Of a stretch of 54,705 nt of DNA, positions 1 to 11,035 are shown one piece after another. The position numbers were made by a program, and so were the translations under genes. Origin of the DNA: Hirudo medicinalis. Its lineage: Eukaryota; Annelida; Clitellata; Hirudinida; Hirudinidae. The notes beneath the pieces are model-generated. The model was not told the DNA's origin. It made no database searches and worked only from the letters and a program-made list of their open reading frames with translations. The stretch's first letter is position 1, and the number at the start of each line of letters is the position of its first letter. The DNA is taken from contig MPNW01000294.1 in assembly GCA_011800805.1 (NCBI GenBank), forward strand, positions 1 through 54,705. Reading direction: 5' to 3'.

Positions 1-2178
1 AAGCTAGGGCAAAACGCATATGTGCGCTAAGGTTCACAATACCATCGATGTCATATCGTAGGTTATTGGCAATAGCTGCAATCTCTTCTCTTCCACACAA
101 TGCAGCACTAATGTTGCTGCATTAGATGCAACAACATTAGTGCTGCTATAGATGCAGACTGATATTAAGGTTGGGAACTATAGATTTGAGACCAACGGAA
201 TAGTTGCGACGGGACTGATAAAACTCAGCTATCGGTTGCTCCCTGCATGCAAGGAGGATCACCAAATTGGCCGATGTGCTGCGTGATACCTATCATTTTT
301 ACTATTTCTGCTGGTCAGAAGACGAACTAGCACGCTGGTTAATCAAGAACGAGCTCAGCGAACGCTCGTCCGATATCTGCCTATCCTCGACATGAAATGG
401 AACTCGCAATCGTCGAGCTGCAAGCTGAGACTGCTATTACTATCGTGCGAAGCGCGATAAAGATCTTCCTCAACAAGTGAGAAGCACTACGGCAAGAAAT
501 CTACTATCTACACCTCGATAGACTTCTTCGAGGGATAATGATCTATCGATCAGCATCCTATCTTTACTGGCTGCGCTCGGTCGCCAGCCACCAGTCCTTG
601 CGATAAGGTAGCCACCCCTTCACCTGATGACAAAAGACAGTACACCGGGACCGGAGTGTTGCCGGGTGTAATGGAGGGAGCAATGCCGATATCATCGTGT
701 TCAACGGCATCGAAACTCACTAGGAGAAGTGGTTGACTGCAACATTAAATAGCATTCCCAGACGCCTATCCTACACTGCTAGGCTTTGCATTTCGCATGG
801 TAGATGCGACAAGAAGATAGTAGTGATGACTCTCGTCCAACCCGTGTTCCGTAGAAGGAGCGGTAAAGCCAATGACTGAGTCGTCAGCCTAATTTCACCA
901 TATAATGCAGGCAAAAAACCATCGACGCGACTGACCAAACAGAAGACCTGCCCAATGAGACTATCAAACAAAGCACTAATCGTCATCTTTTTGCGTTACC
1001 GCCACCCTGCCTGTGGTCGTCTAAGACACTGCAGTCATTTCCACGGCAGAGACTGTAGCAACCCCAGAATGCGGCAGCAACTTCGCCACCTGAAAACAGA
1101 ACCTCGTCAATCAGTCTCGCAACGCCAACGCTAGCGAAATAGCCTGCAGGCGCCCGCCAACGTCACGTTCAACTAGGAGATGCTCATTCGTGGCCATACC
1201 CGTGGCGTGTTCTCGTAGATCTGTACCCGGTTCTCCGAGCTCATGATCGTCGACTACTGGCTGAAGCACGGCGCCGCCAACCTACAAAATATGGTACCTC
1301 CTTCGTCAAGGACGGGCATGACTATAGTATACCCGGTTTCATCGTCGCCTTCTAGGCACTCGAGACATACTTCGACGCTGTATAAGGCAACTGTAATTCA
1401 GTTAACGCATTGATTACGCTGGCTGATGCATGTCGCTGCCACAACCTATTCTACCCGCAAATTATCCGGCTGATGACCATGATCGACTACAACATTCTGC
1501 TGGTAGATGTTAATGATGCTAAGCCATCTAGATAGGCTCATCTAGATTATACCGTGAGACTACCTGTTTAGCGATATCGATAGTAGCATCGACGGCACCG
1601 TCGACCTGCGTAGTAATCCAGCTCACGTTATCATGACCATCGTCCGCAAGATTGAACACGCAACTAGAAGCGCGGCTAACCATTGATCCAAGAGATCAGC
1701 GCGTCCGCCGAGACGTACTGAATGCTGACCGGCCACACTAACACGCTAGCGCTGGCCGACTGAGCCAAGATGATGGCACTAGTCGAGACAGCTATGTCCT
1801 TAAGGACAAAGGTCTAAAGGCTGCTTGGTACTGCCAATAGGCCACAATGGTCAGGCTTTACTCACCTACAACAATTAGGACGTTTATCTCGAGTTGGAAT
1901 CAGTCAGCGACATACACACTGACGATAGCCCATCTCGCCGACCGCCTCGTTAGCCAATTCGCCTTCGATCGTGGCAACCAGGACGCCGACTTCACTGGAG
2001 ACGCTATGAAGGCCATACAGTAGAAGTTCTATGACAAAGTATTTGATATCAGCTATATTGATGACATCGATGGAACATCAAGACTAGCGCAGCCATTCGC
2101 TAGGAACAGATATGCCTCAAACCTTCGGCCGACGGCTGGTCGACAGACGAAATGCCAGCTGATCTATAATGGAATATG
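1..2178. other. Unidentified decayed coding sequence
   Basis: No open frame longer than about 70 codons survives. Plus-strand frames show coding-like peptide pieces between stops, for example around 1250-1400 and 1930-2170. The last piece ends about ten bases before a strong terminator, so the original gene probably ran on the plus strand and ended near 2170. I could not name the protein. Its closing part is rich in Asp and Ile and reads like a soluble enzyme, but this is only an impression. The first 750 bases show nothing I recognise. Confidence 0.4.
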
Positions 2179-2210
2179 AAGATTCCAACGACTGCTGTTG
2201 GAATCTTTAT
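2179..2210 (+). terminator. Rho-independent terminator
   Basis: An 11-bp perfect stem (2179-2189 pairing with 2197-2207) surrounds a 7-base loop and runs into a short T-rich tail (TTTAT). It lies just downstream of the end of the decayed plus-strand gene. The stem starts with AA and ends with TT, so it could also act on transcripts from the other side. It is one of the few intact non-coding signals in this part of the window. Confidence 0.75.
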
Positions 2211-4699
2211 TCTCGCTTCTCTCATTCCTTATTCGTCATTAGCTATTCACTATTCGTTCCTAAACGGCTCTGCAGCACTTCCGTGCCTCGGCCTCCAGTC
2301 GAGTTCTGTACAAGTCTTCGCACAGTTTAGCCGCTGGCCGATCGCATAGCAGCATGCCAATTCGCCGATCCTGTTTGCTGCATCATCGGTGCTGACAAGG
2401 CGCAACTCAGGCTGCCTTGCTTCCAGATTCTGAGCCATGGCCGAAACGCCATCCTAACGCCCATACCTTCTATGGCCTAACCAGTTATAGACGTAGTTGA
2501 GTCGAGCTTCAATCTATTACCTACACATAGAAGTCGGCATGATCCTCGTCATGAACAAGCGCACAAACCACCTAAGCCAATCCGATGACGTCGACGGTCC
2601 GGCCTAGCGGATCGCCTCCATGAACGACTAGACCCTCCCCACTGCCATCGCCGGAATAGACCATTACCAAATGCATCGCCTCGCCTCAGGCTCCGGCGTT
2701 AAAAGCACGTGGTTCATGTTGTCGATCATCTATCCAGGTCAGTAGCGGATAGAACAGACTGCCTCAGGTGGTCACTAACTCGCCGGTTGCGCATAACAGT
2801 CAGCAACCGCCAATATAGATGAAGTGTGTTTGCCTTAAGTATTGAATAGAAATAGATAGTAGCGTATCGAGTAGCGTCATCTCGACCTCGCTCATCTCGT
2901 CGCCGAAATCGACGGCGGCGTGGATCATCACGTCCACTGGTAGAAACTTGCCTGCGCCCACTCACCGGGTGCACGCAGTCCGCCAGGCAACGACGCCCCC
3001 CCTTGCGGTCATCAATCACTACGCCGACGTCACTGAACGAGCGGGGTCTATCACTTCACGGTAACCTTTGCTCAGACGACGCAGGATATAACTACCAATG
3101 AAGCATGTGCCCTCGAGGGATGGATACACGCATGAGAAAAGCCTCGTGACAAGCATTCACCCATGGTATCATAAGAAATACAATCGTTCAAGCCGTGTTT
3201 GTTTTTTTCTCTACTCGCCGTTCACTATCCATACTCGCTCTCTCCCTCACTCCGTTGTCATCGCCTCTAGGATCGCGAGGCTCTGCGATGTGTCGTCAGA
3301 GTCGAATGACGTCGTTACCTTTACGCAAGTGTCTGGGTAGAAGCCTTTGAAGGTGTGTCCTTCATGACAGCGAAAACGACAGTGAATATTTGCTGATATA
3401 ACTTATTTCGATCTAGTCACTGGTGACGATAGTCTTAAGCAGCTAGAATGTCATGGACAGCGACAGAATCACAGGTCACTCACACATATCTTGAACGACA
3501 CGACGTTGCTAGCGTCGTCGTTGTGAGTGCGGATCGCTGGATCCGTGAATAAATCGCGCCGGCAGAGTGATCTTTTCGGTCTAGGCATCCGACAGCGACG
3601 CTAAGATGCTGTCGTTAAGGTAGAGGTGTCTCCACTGTGCGCAACAGCGCAAGCACGATCGGCGACAGGTAGTACGCTAAGATCACCCGTCCCGGCTCCG
3701 CCAATAGTGGCATCTCGTCGCTGATATATTCCTAGAGGTCACGGTAGAAGCACAACATGATTTGCATAATCAAGGGTATAGCTGGCTTCTTTCAATTCTG
3801 ATCTGTCCATACTCAGCATGTCAAACGTCGTCGAAGTTGAGATTTACGAAGTCTCATGACACGCGGTTTTGCGCCTAGTCGACCGAAGCTAGCACCAGCT
3901 CGTATGTATCGTTATCCTCGATTTTCGAACCAACATGGAAGTACAGTCTGATCTTGTCACCATTGCGGTTGAGCCACTCGGCCAGCTCCACGGCGTTCGC
4001 CACCACTGCTCCGAACTTCCGACAACTTGTAGGCCGTCGAGCTCTTTGTATGCACTTGCAAGAAGACGATAATCACTACTTGATCAAGTTCGAGCACCAG
4101 CACTGTCCAGTTCAGCTTTGGGTCGCCAAGTAGAACATCGTTACTCCGACTTCGATCAGTGCCTTCGGCACGATCGGTTAGTTATAGATCTTCACCACAC
4201 AGGCTGTCTTGCTAGAAAACATGTTCATAAAGGCCCAAACATTAGCCCTTAGCACGTCAAACTGGAAGAAATGGTATTGTAGGCTTCTAGGCGAATAGTG
4301 ATTGCTGCCTAGCGTGCATTTTAGAATCGCTACATGGAAGTTCCTAGTATGCCGGCTGACATTAAACCTAAGCGGACTGCGATGCAACCTACGGGTTTTG
4401 GTAGGAATGTTGTGTTGGGCAGTCTGAATCTGAGGGCTCTATCGGTAAATTGCGATTAGCCATCAAATTTGTTGGAGTGGAGTAAGGATTCGTAATGAAC
4501 TTACATGATAGGGGCAACGTTGCTGATTATTATCCTAATCTATGGTGGTTAGTTCTTCAGCATACACATGACGATCACCGATATCGTGTCGATGACGCTA
4601 TTGATGTTTCTGGTTCTGATCGCGGGCGCGGTATTTCAGTTGTTCCTCTCACTGTACAGTCTGTCATTCCGTCTTACCATTTTTAACTTCCCGTCTTGC
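2211..4699. other. Unidentified degenerate region
   Basis: No intact gene is visible. A C7 tract lies at 2996-3002. The clearest coding-like piece is on the minus strand at about 3878-4035, where one frame reads AVELAEWLNRNGDKIRLYFH and continues into an acidic stretch. This looks like part of a soluble enzyme or barrel protein, but I cannot place it in a family. Plus-strand frames around 4500-4690 contain a hydrophobic stretch that may be the N-terminal helix region of the EamA remnant that follows. Confidence 0.35.
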
Positions 4700-5464
4700 T
4701 ATCCCTAGCTTAGGTACGCTGTTCTTGCTTGCAATGCTCAACAAAGTCATATCATTCACGCTGATCTGTCTCAGATAGATCGAGATCGGCGTCGGTCCGG
4801 CGTCAGTGCTCAACGCCACGACGCCTTTCTGTACACTGATCATCGATCAAAATGGTTACTGGCGACAAGAAGCTGCACCGAAATAAGCTGGCTGGCATCG
4901 GGTTGAGTATCAACCGATACTACCATCATGGTCGGCCCGAGCATTATCACTAGGCTCGGCGGTCCTGTCTGGGGCCAAGTCGCTATCGTCGGCGTCTCGC
5001 TGTCCTACGCGCTCGCCTTTATAGTAGCGCGCATGCTGAGAGGTGTTTCGACCATCATCATTATCGACACTGGCCCGCTGACAGTATCCTCCGTTATCAT
5101 GGTTTCGCCAGTTTTGGCCGTTCTACAGCACGTCAAGCCTGTTCGTAGCCAGCACCAATGCCTGGCTGACAGTGCTCTTGCTGGCGCTAGTCATCACTGC
5201 CTTCTCCTGCATTATGTTCTTCAAGATGGTAATAACTTCCGCAGGTACCGCGAACACATCCCTGATAACGCCCATCGCGCAATAAGCTCGACGTTGTTGT
5301 CCGTGAGCTTCCTCGGCGAGCAGCTCGAAAGATTCGAACTTGACGAAATGGCGCTCATCGTTCCTGTTTTGGTAATTATAGACGGACGCCTATTCAAGTA
5401 CCATCAGCCAGACGGTGCCAGACAGCGAAAACAGCATCGCAATCCTCAACCAAGATTGCTGTAA
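4700..5464 (+). pseudogene. EamA/DMT-family transporter remnant
   Basis: Pieces in different plus frames line up with the ten-helix drug/metabolite transporter (EamA) family. A segment near 4740-4830 reads like the family's helix-plus-NATTPF region, with GVGPASVLNATTPF clearly visible. It is followed at 4928 by MVGPSIITRLGGPVWGQVAI and by hydrophobic helices, and at about 5310-5400 by SFLGEQLE and a closing IIDGRLFK. The longest open piece (4928-5464) shifts frame at about 5150 and returns later. The N-terminal third is hardly recognisable. EamA proteins are inner-membrane exporters of metabolites; the substrate cannot be told. The gene is dead because of several frameshifts and stops. Confidence 0.7.
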
Positions 5465-5807
5465 TGTCTTGTCGCAGGGTGAGTGTGAAGCTTGCATACT
5501 GTTGTCCATAATCGATTAGATTATAATTCATACACAACCATTGCTGGTACATTTATCAAGTGATATTCAAACTGTTAAGTTTGAAACAATGTGTTGTTTC
5601 ATAATAATTCTGCTGCAATGTAGCGCATTTTTTCTTGTGTGTGGCCGAAATTACCCTCTATATTTCGGCCTGCGGTCTATAAGTAGGAGCTATTTGTGGA
5701 ACTGACTTGGTTAATAACTGTAGTTATAGTTTGTGCGATCTTTGCTTTCATCGGCGCTATTATTGTAGGAGTTCTTCCATAGGCTGTTCGGTGGCACTGA
5801 AATCAGA
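5465..5807. other. AT-rich spacer
   Basis: The stretch after the EamA remnant is richer in A and T than its surroundings, especially around 5500-5640. No gene, RNA or strong promoter can be supported. It separates a plus-strand remnant from the minus-strand metF group, so it is a convergent intergenic region. Confidence 0.4.
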
Positions 5808-5838
5808 CCCCCCTTAAGGTGAAAGCTTAGGGGGGGGG
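5808..5838. repeat. C6...G9 imperfect hairpin downstream of metF
   Basis: A C6 run (5808-5813) followed by TTAAG faces CTTA and a G9 run (5830-5838), giving an imperfect hairpin with one bulged base. It lies about 80 bases past the recognisable end of the minus-strand metF remnant and may be its former terminator, with the homopolymer arms altered by slippage. Confidence 0.4.
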
Positions 5839-5914
5839 TAGTTGCTGTTCTGATCTTTAATTATGCTGTCCTGTAGGGTATCGTGTCGCGGTTGAGTTCT
5901 GTAGCGCCGACTGC

Positions 5915-6788
5915 AGACGTATTTTAGTTGTGTGCACACTGTTGCTACTAGGTCCATACAGTGCATCGTGTAGTAATGGGAGTTGTTGATGTCACACTCG
6001 ACGAGGTGGAGTCTGCGCTCCACAGCGACGATGGGCGCTATCGGTGCATGGGTCTGTTGGTCCCCTGTCTAGGCCTTCGCGGCGCTCGACTAGCCAGCTC
6101 GGTACATGCGTGCTGTAGCTGATTGAGCAAGTGACACCTCCTACTTTAAGTCGTTAATCGACAGCCGTTCGGAACGAACTGGAGGTCGATATCTGCCTTG
6201 CGAGTGCGCTTGTACAGAGCACTCGTGGAGGTTGTTGTCAAAGAAGAACTTGGTTGTGATTGTTCGCGTCGTGCATTTGTCGGCTTTGCGCTTCAGAAGG
6301 TCGAAATCGATGACGAAGTAATGGTCTTTTGATACCTCTCTGGATAGGCCGATATCGAGATGTCTTGATTGTCATGCGTCTTCATCGCGCTGACAAGCTC
6401 AGTCCCGTTGGCATATCCACCTTGGTGTTGCTGATAGCCGGATCACGTCTTTCTTGTGGTCGCTACTAAAAACTTCATGCCAATTGCCGCAAATCCCGTA
6501 ATCATCTGATTCACCTCCTCACGGATAGCGTCGACGCTGGTCATGTGCGCCTCTGGCGTTAGCGTGGATTCGATCATGATGCTCTTGACCGTGAGAGTAG
6601 TGCACTCGCTGATTGAGCCGACGGCGCTATATGTCTACGACAAGAACTACGGACGCAACAGCCTAAGCCGTATCATGATTTCCGATAACTGCGTCTTCCA
6701 TGTCGTCGTCCTTGTGGAGGAAGCACTCGAAGTAGACACGAATCTTATTGCTGATATCAGAACGCTTGGAGAGCGGAAGTTGGTTCAT
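5915..6788 (-). pseudogene. metF: 5,10-methylenetetrahydrofolate reductase remnant
   Basis: MetF makes 5-methyltetrahydrofolate for methionine synthesis. On the minus strand, fragments in order match MetF: IRVYFECF near the start (family FEFFPPK), a central piece with DLLKRKADKCTTRTITTKFF then FDN (family KVDAGATRAITQFFFD), and the closing DINNSHYYTMHCMDLV (family FHFYTMNRADLV). The span of 874 bases is close to the normal length, so decay has been by point lesions rather than large deletions. The first Pro-Pro-Lys of the active-site region is already replaced. It lies directly downstream of an ArsR-methyltransferase remnant, a pairing I associate with Rhizobiales. Confidence 0.8.
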
Positions 6789-7462
6789 TAGGCAGTTCGC
6801 ATTTGGGCTTACACTGCAAGGTTTAGTTCGGTGATCAGCAATCGATTGTCGCGTGCTCACTAGAGTTTCACTGTAAGGACCGCTTTGGCCGAGCCGTGAG
6901 GTTCGAACTTCCTTGATCTCTTCCAATTCAATACCAGTATCTAACAGCCAATTTTAGATCTGCTGGTAGAGCAGCAGAGTACACATGCGCCTGCTCGGAG
7001 CACAAGCATTCAAGTCTGTGCAAGGCGCAGTATGCAATCACCAGCCGGACCACGAAGGGGCGCAGCAGTCGCGTCGCTTCCTGGATGCTACAGATTTGAT
7101 CATCTAGATAGTGCAGTATCTAGTGGATGGTCACGAGGTCGAAGGTGTTGCGTTCTACCGGCGGCGAGAAGACGTTACCCTGGCGCACCTGCGCATTGAT
7201 AAACCTACCTCCTGTCGAGATTGACGTGGGCAAAGGCCAGTATCTCGCGCAACTGATCAATGCTAACGTCGTGATGATAGAGAGGCACGAAGATTTCGAG
7301 CAGGCGCTCGATGTCGTTGCCATTATTGAAGTCGAGCATCACTTGGAGAGGCCGTTTCCTACTAGCTTGATAGGGGCAGCCTCTACGGCGCGATCTAGCG
7401 CATACAACAATCGCATCTCATCTCAACTCTAGCGGCATTGGCGCTGAAAGAGCGTGCCGCCT

Positions 7463-7474
7463 CCCCCCCCCCCC
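7463..7474 (+). repeat. C12 homopolymer tract
   Basis: The longest homopolymer in the window, twelve C on the plus strand, lies inside the minus-strand ArsR-methyltransferase remnant between the regulator and methyltransferase parts. Intact genes in this window have no C or G run longer than five that I could find. Confidence 0.9.
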
Positions 7475-7633
7475 TTCTGCCGTTTGCGCTTTCAAGTTCT
7501 CAAAGCGCTCGAGGTTGCGCGAACCTGCCTGTCGCTAGTGTTGATGTCCGACACTATCCTATGCACGAAGTCATGTGCCAAGTCAGCGACGGATAGCTGG
7601 AAGAAAGCCCAGGAGTCCCCCCCTGTAACAATC

Positions 7634-7679
7634 AATCAGTCTTGCCTTAGCAGCAGAATCAGTCTTGCCTTAGCAGCAG
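7634..7679. repeat. Perfect 23-bp tandem duplication
   Basis: Two identical 23-base copies stand head to tail (7634-7656 and 7657-7679) inside the ArsR-methyltransferase remnant. The length is not a multiple of three, so this alone would destroy the reading frame. The lack of differences between copies suggests it is recent. Confidence 0.9.
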
Positions 7680-8075
7680 CTTGAGATAGCACAACATGTA
7701 TAGCTGCGACTAGCCAAAGATCTCTATAATGTCGGAGACCGTCCGGTCGCTATGCAAAAACAGCGTCAGGATGCGAAAGTGGCTGGATTCAACCGCTGCC
7801 CTCCAGATATCTATCATGATGTTAAGCGTCACATGTATTGGTTGTAGTTCTCGTTAGAAGACATAAACACATCGTCATGTGACGTAGCAACCGATTGCAA
7901 CTCTCATGTCGCATGTTGGCAAGAAGATGGCGTGGTTGTGTGAGGTGCCTGCGGATGTTCGAGCAGCTCTAGAGCGAAATTCAGCTTGCCGATGATTCGG
8001 CATCGGATGCTGACGATGCTCGTATAGCCCATATCGCGACCGCATCGCCTAGTCATGGCAGCTGCTCGAGGACTG

Positions 8076-8083
8076 CCCCCCCC
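8076..8083 (+). repeat. C8 tract expanded inside a conserved motif
   Basis: The eight C bases fall where the family codes Cys-Pro-Lys (TGC CCC AAG, four C in a row). The tract therefore seems to have grown by about four bases in place, breaking the frame of trmO. Confidence 0.75.
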
Positions 8084-8084
8084 A

Positions 8085-8125
8085 AGAATATGAATGCTAA
8101 CCCACAGAATATGAATTCTACCCAC
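8085..8125 (+). repeat. Diverged tandem duplication in trmO remnant
   Basis: A 21-base unit (8085-8105) is followed by a 20-base copy (8106-8125) with one substitution and one deletion. It directly abuts the C8 tract in the Cys-Pro-Lys-Asn-Met motif. Confidence 0.85.
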
Positions 8126-8530
8126 GAACGCGACGGAAGTGCAACTATCACCGTAGACACCACATATCATACCGGCATATCATACCAGCCTCGCTGGATC
8201 ACAGCGGTTTCAGCTATGTCATCGTGCTCCACTGGTTCGAACAGACGCTGCGGAAACTGATTGTCAAAAAAACGCGCTATGCCTCTGACGCAAAAGGCGA
8301 CTTTGTCCAGTGCTTGCCTGCGCGGCTGAACCTGATCAGGTTGCATGTCGTACGCATCATCTCACTCTACATCTACACCATAGACGCGCTCGACGGTACA
8401 CAGGTCACCGACCTGAAGCCTTCTTTTGCCTCAGTCGAGGCTACTTCCGACGCCACACGCCTAGGCAAGGATGCCAGAGTATATATTAGTTCCACCGGTC
8501 GCCCGCGCGCCGTAGCTAATACACTGACCA

Positions 8531-9150
8531 TACTCCGGCCGCTCGTACCATATTCCTACACGGAAGTGATCCGTGGCGACGCGTTTGTCGTACATATTAA
8601 AAGATGCCGCTGACAATCCCTGTCTGACTAGCGACCGTCGCCAACGCCTGACCATGCCCATACCGATTATGAGAAGCTACCGTCGGATGGCTACGATAAC
8701 GATTACTCTCGCCTCTTCGTAATAGACCAAGTCAACGCTACTCTCACCCGCTGGCACTCTACCCACTTGCTCAAACCCGACGACGAAAAAGTCTGAGTTG
8801 CCGGCCGGCGCTGTCCCTGCTTTCCTATTGCGGCAGGGAAGATCATTGATGGACGCTGAACCCTATTGCTATCTTCACAAGCACAGTAAGCCAGTTGGTC
8901 GTCAGCCAGTTGCGCGACGGCAATGTCGAAGGTTATTTGGGAGTGATTCTACAACGACGACGGCACCAGGCCGCGCTCCAGCCACTTCACTGGCGACGTA
9001 CAGATCAGCGAATAGACAACCTACAACAGGGCGAGAAAACAGGGCGAGAAAAGTCGACAGTAATCACCAATCAGTATACCGGACACAGCTGAGATCACTA
9101 CAAGTATCAACATGCCATGCTAAAGGCTAAGTCTTGTAGATCAAATGCTC
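8531..9150 (+). other. Unidentified decayed plus-strand coding sequence
   Basis: Plus-strand frames contain coding-like pieces, among them AIFTSTVSQLVVSQLRDGNV near 8870-8940 and an acidic piece near 8690-8790 (YDNDYSRLFVIDQVNATLTR). Frames change several times. An imperfect short tandem repeat sits near 9030-9055. I do not recognise the family; the pieces read like a soluble protein of mixed secondary structure. Confidence 0.35.
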
Positions 9151-9159
9151 AGGCACGCG

Positions 9160-9720
9160 TACCGAAACCTCTTCATCGACTGAAATAACACTTGGCTTCT
9201 CCACTGAGACAACCAATCATACAGGCGGCGAGATGTCTGCGGAAACAGCAGCAAATTGGCGTTATGGTTAGCATGCGCGCATGCCAGGTGTTTGAGCGGT
9301 CAGCACACAGCACGGCGCGCTCTGGCCGTCTATCTTCAGCATCACGCCGTCCTTGAAGAATAGCGTCGTGCCCGCAGACACAGCATCGACAGCATTAGCA
9401 CACCGTCGAGCAGCATATTGGCGTCGATTCATTCTGGACTGATCTCGTCCAGGCCAATGCGCTCCATCATGATCGCCATCTCATCGGTAGCAACGATCGA
9501 CAGCCGCTGTACGTTTTGCATATACAATAGCCTCCTCGCCTGCCCGAGCAACGAGTATGTCAAGTATGGAAGTTACTATAGATGCCCTAGGTCAACGGTA
9601 GCGTCTCGACGGCCTGTGCAACAAAGTGGTTCTTAGGCGCGGTTGTAGAACCTATCGACGGGCGCTGCGAGCTTCCTGCTATGAATAGTATTGGTTTGTC
9701 TTCGCGGTAATTTGGTTCTT
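9160..9720 (-). pseudogene. MOSC-domain protein remnant
   Basis: Minus-strand pieces match the MOSC (molybdenum cofactor sulfurase C-terminal) fold. RQLSIVATDEMAIMMERIGL then DEISPE agrees with the start of the domain, a piece with GVMLKIDGQSAPC agrees with its conserved cysteine region, and a closing stretch has SVEKPSVISVDEEVSVRVPE. MOSC proteins handle sulfur or molybdenum cofactor chemistry; a precise function cannot be given. The frame breaks at least three times. It lies downstream of the KAS III remnant on the same strand. Confidence 0.6.
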
Positions 9721-9849
9721 CTTCGCGGTATATGATATGATCGGAAGTCTCTTCGTCTCACAGTTTCGGACTGTTGCTTGGGCCTTTAGCCTACAGAAAA
9801 TCCGTCCAAAGTCTGATCATAACAATCATCAAAAAATTATGAATCACGA

Positions 9850-11035
9850 CGCCCGACAGGGTATTGTCATATTATCTGGATCAGCGTGCTGTCGATCTAA
9901 CCACCAGCATCGAACGGCGTAAGCCAGTTTATGATTGCCTGGCTTCAGATCCTTATGGTTTTCTTTGAGCGTGATGATCGCGCGCCAGCCGCAGCCGTGT
10001 TGTCCAGCCACTACAGCACCATGGGCACGGTATCGCAATCGGCCTCGTGGCCTAGGCATAAGGATTCATGATTATCGCGTTCATTCGCGCATTGGCCTGG
10101 TGCAGCCAGTAGTGCCCGATGTCGGGCGACATCACGCTGTGGTCGGCGAGGAGAGCTGTTATGAAGTGGTACGTCGTATGCACCACTTCATTAAATAACT
10201 TGTAGCCTACCTAATTGATCGCGTTGTCATCCATATAGACGAAGTAGGTTCTTTCCTGGACGACGCGCCGCATAGAATAGAAATTGTACGAATGTTATTG
10301 TAGAACTTAGTACAGTCGCGCGTGTAGAGGATCTCGAAACGGCATAGTTGCGTCTCTCCTTCGACCAGATTACTTCTACGACGAGTGTCACCAAGGTGTC
10401 GCCGAAGATGAAGTGTGTATGCCAGTTGCGTAAATGAAGTGAGGGCTAGGTGATGATCTCTCGGGCATCACGATCAGAGCACACTTCTGCCCACATGGAA
10501 GGCGAACGAGATCGCAGACCATATGCAGTGCAATTATCGCTGACGAATAGCCCAGGCTCATGTCGAAGGTGATCACTGCGATGCCCGAGCTCCTTCTCTG
10601 TATCTCGATGGTGATAGCCTGATAGGGCTACTGTTGTGTGAGGTCGCACAGATTACCATGTCGATGTCGGAGCCGGTCAGTCTGGTGTAGGTGAACACCT
10701 TGCGAACCGAGGCCACACCAAACTCGGCCTCGATCGACAGCGTATAGCCGGCATGCGCTAGAATCCGATGGATTATAACTCTCAAGTGCGCACATGGTGT
10801 TGCTTCACACCATAGACATAGTCGCTTCACGCCATAGACATAGATAATGAAGTTTATGTCCGACTTTCTTGATCGGCTCCAATATCGGCTTCAGCCCGGC
10901 TGCCGCGCGTTTCATATTCTAGACATCATCCCAGGCATTGAAGCTCGCGATCAACTCTTCGTTGCTAATCGTAGCCACAAGAATTTTGACGCCGATGTTA
11001 CTGACAATAACGCGATGAATAAAAACTATCCGTCG
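9850..11035 (-). pseudogene. Beta-ketoacyl-ACP synthase III family remnant
   Basis: KAS III enzymes start fatty acid chains by condensing acyl-CoA with malonyl-ACP. On the minus strand the remnant reads NEELIASFNAW near the start, GSDIDMVICATS in the middle, FDMSLGYSSAIIALHMVCDL (where the family has Cys-Ser-Ser at the active site, here Tyr-Ser-Ser), HFI then FGDT, and FEILYTRDCTKFYNNIR. This is the longer subfamily of about 375 residues and not the usual housekeeping FabH. The active-site cysteine is lost. A C9 tract (11054-11062) lies just upstream of the start, and a near-perfect 22-bp tandem repeat (10802-10844) lies in the first third. Confidence 0.65.

Larger units (their letters stand above)
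6825..7817 (-). pseudogene. ArsR-family regulator fused to SAM methyltransferase, remnant
   Basis: The first third, read on the minus strand from ATG at 7817, resembles an ArsR winged helix (RILTLFLHSDRTVSDIIEIF). The rest resembles a class I SAM-dependent methyltransferase, with AQVRQGNVFSPPVERNTFDL followed by ILHYLDD and RLLRP. Such fusions usually stand just before metF in Rhizobiales, as here. The span of 993 bases equals about 331 codons, the usual size. Lesions include a perfect 23-bp tandem duplication (7634-7679) at the end of the DNA-binding part, a C7 tract (7617-7623) and a C12 tract (7463-7474) on the plus strand. Confidence 0.75.
7950..8530 (+). pseudogene. trmO: tRNA (N6-threonylcarbamoyladenosine37) N6-methyltransferase remnant
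   Basis: TrmO (old names TsaA/YaeB) methylates t6A37 in tRNA. Plus-strand pieces match in order: DADDARIAHI (family ARIVFIGTI), then the conserved EDCPKNM motif, then SGFSYVIVLHW, then ARLNLIRLHVVRI with YTIDALDGTQVTDLKP (family RPNPIALHVVRL and DALDGTPVIDLKP). The frame is open from 8224 to 8613. The EDCPKNM motif is interrupted by a C8 tract, followed at once by a near-perfect 21/20-bp tandem duplication and then by a partial duplication near 8165-8190. These three lesions inside about 110 bases of a known motif show how decay works here. Confidence 0.8.
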
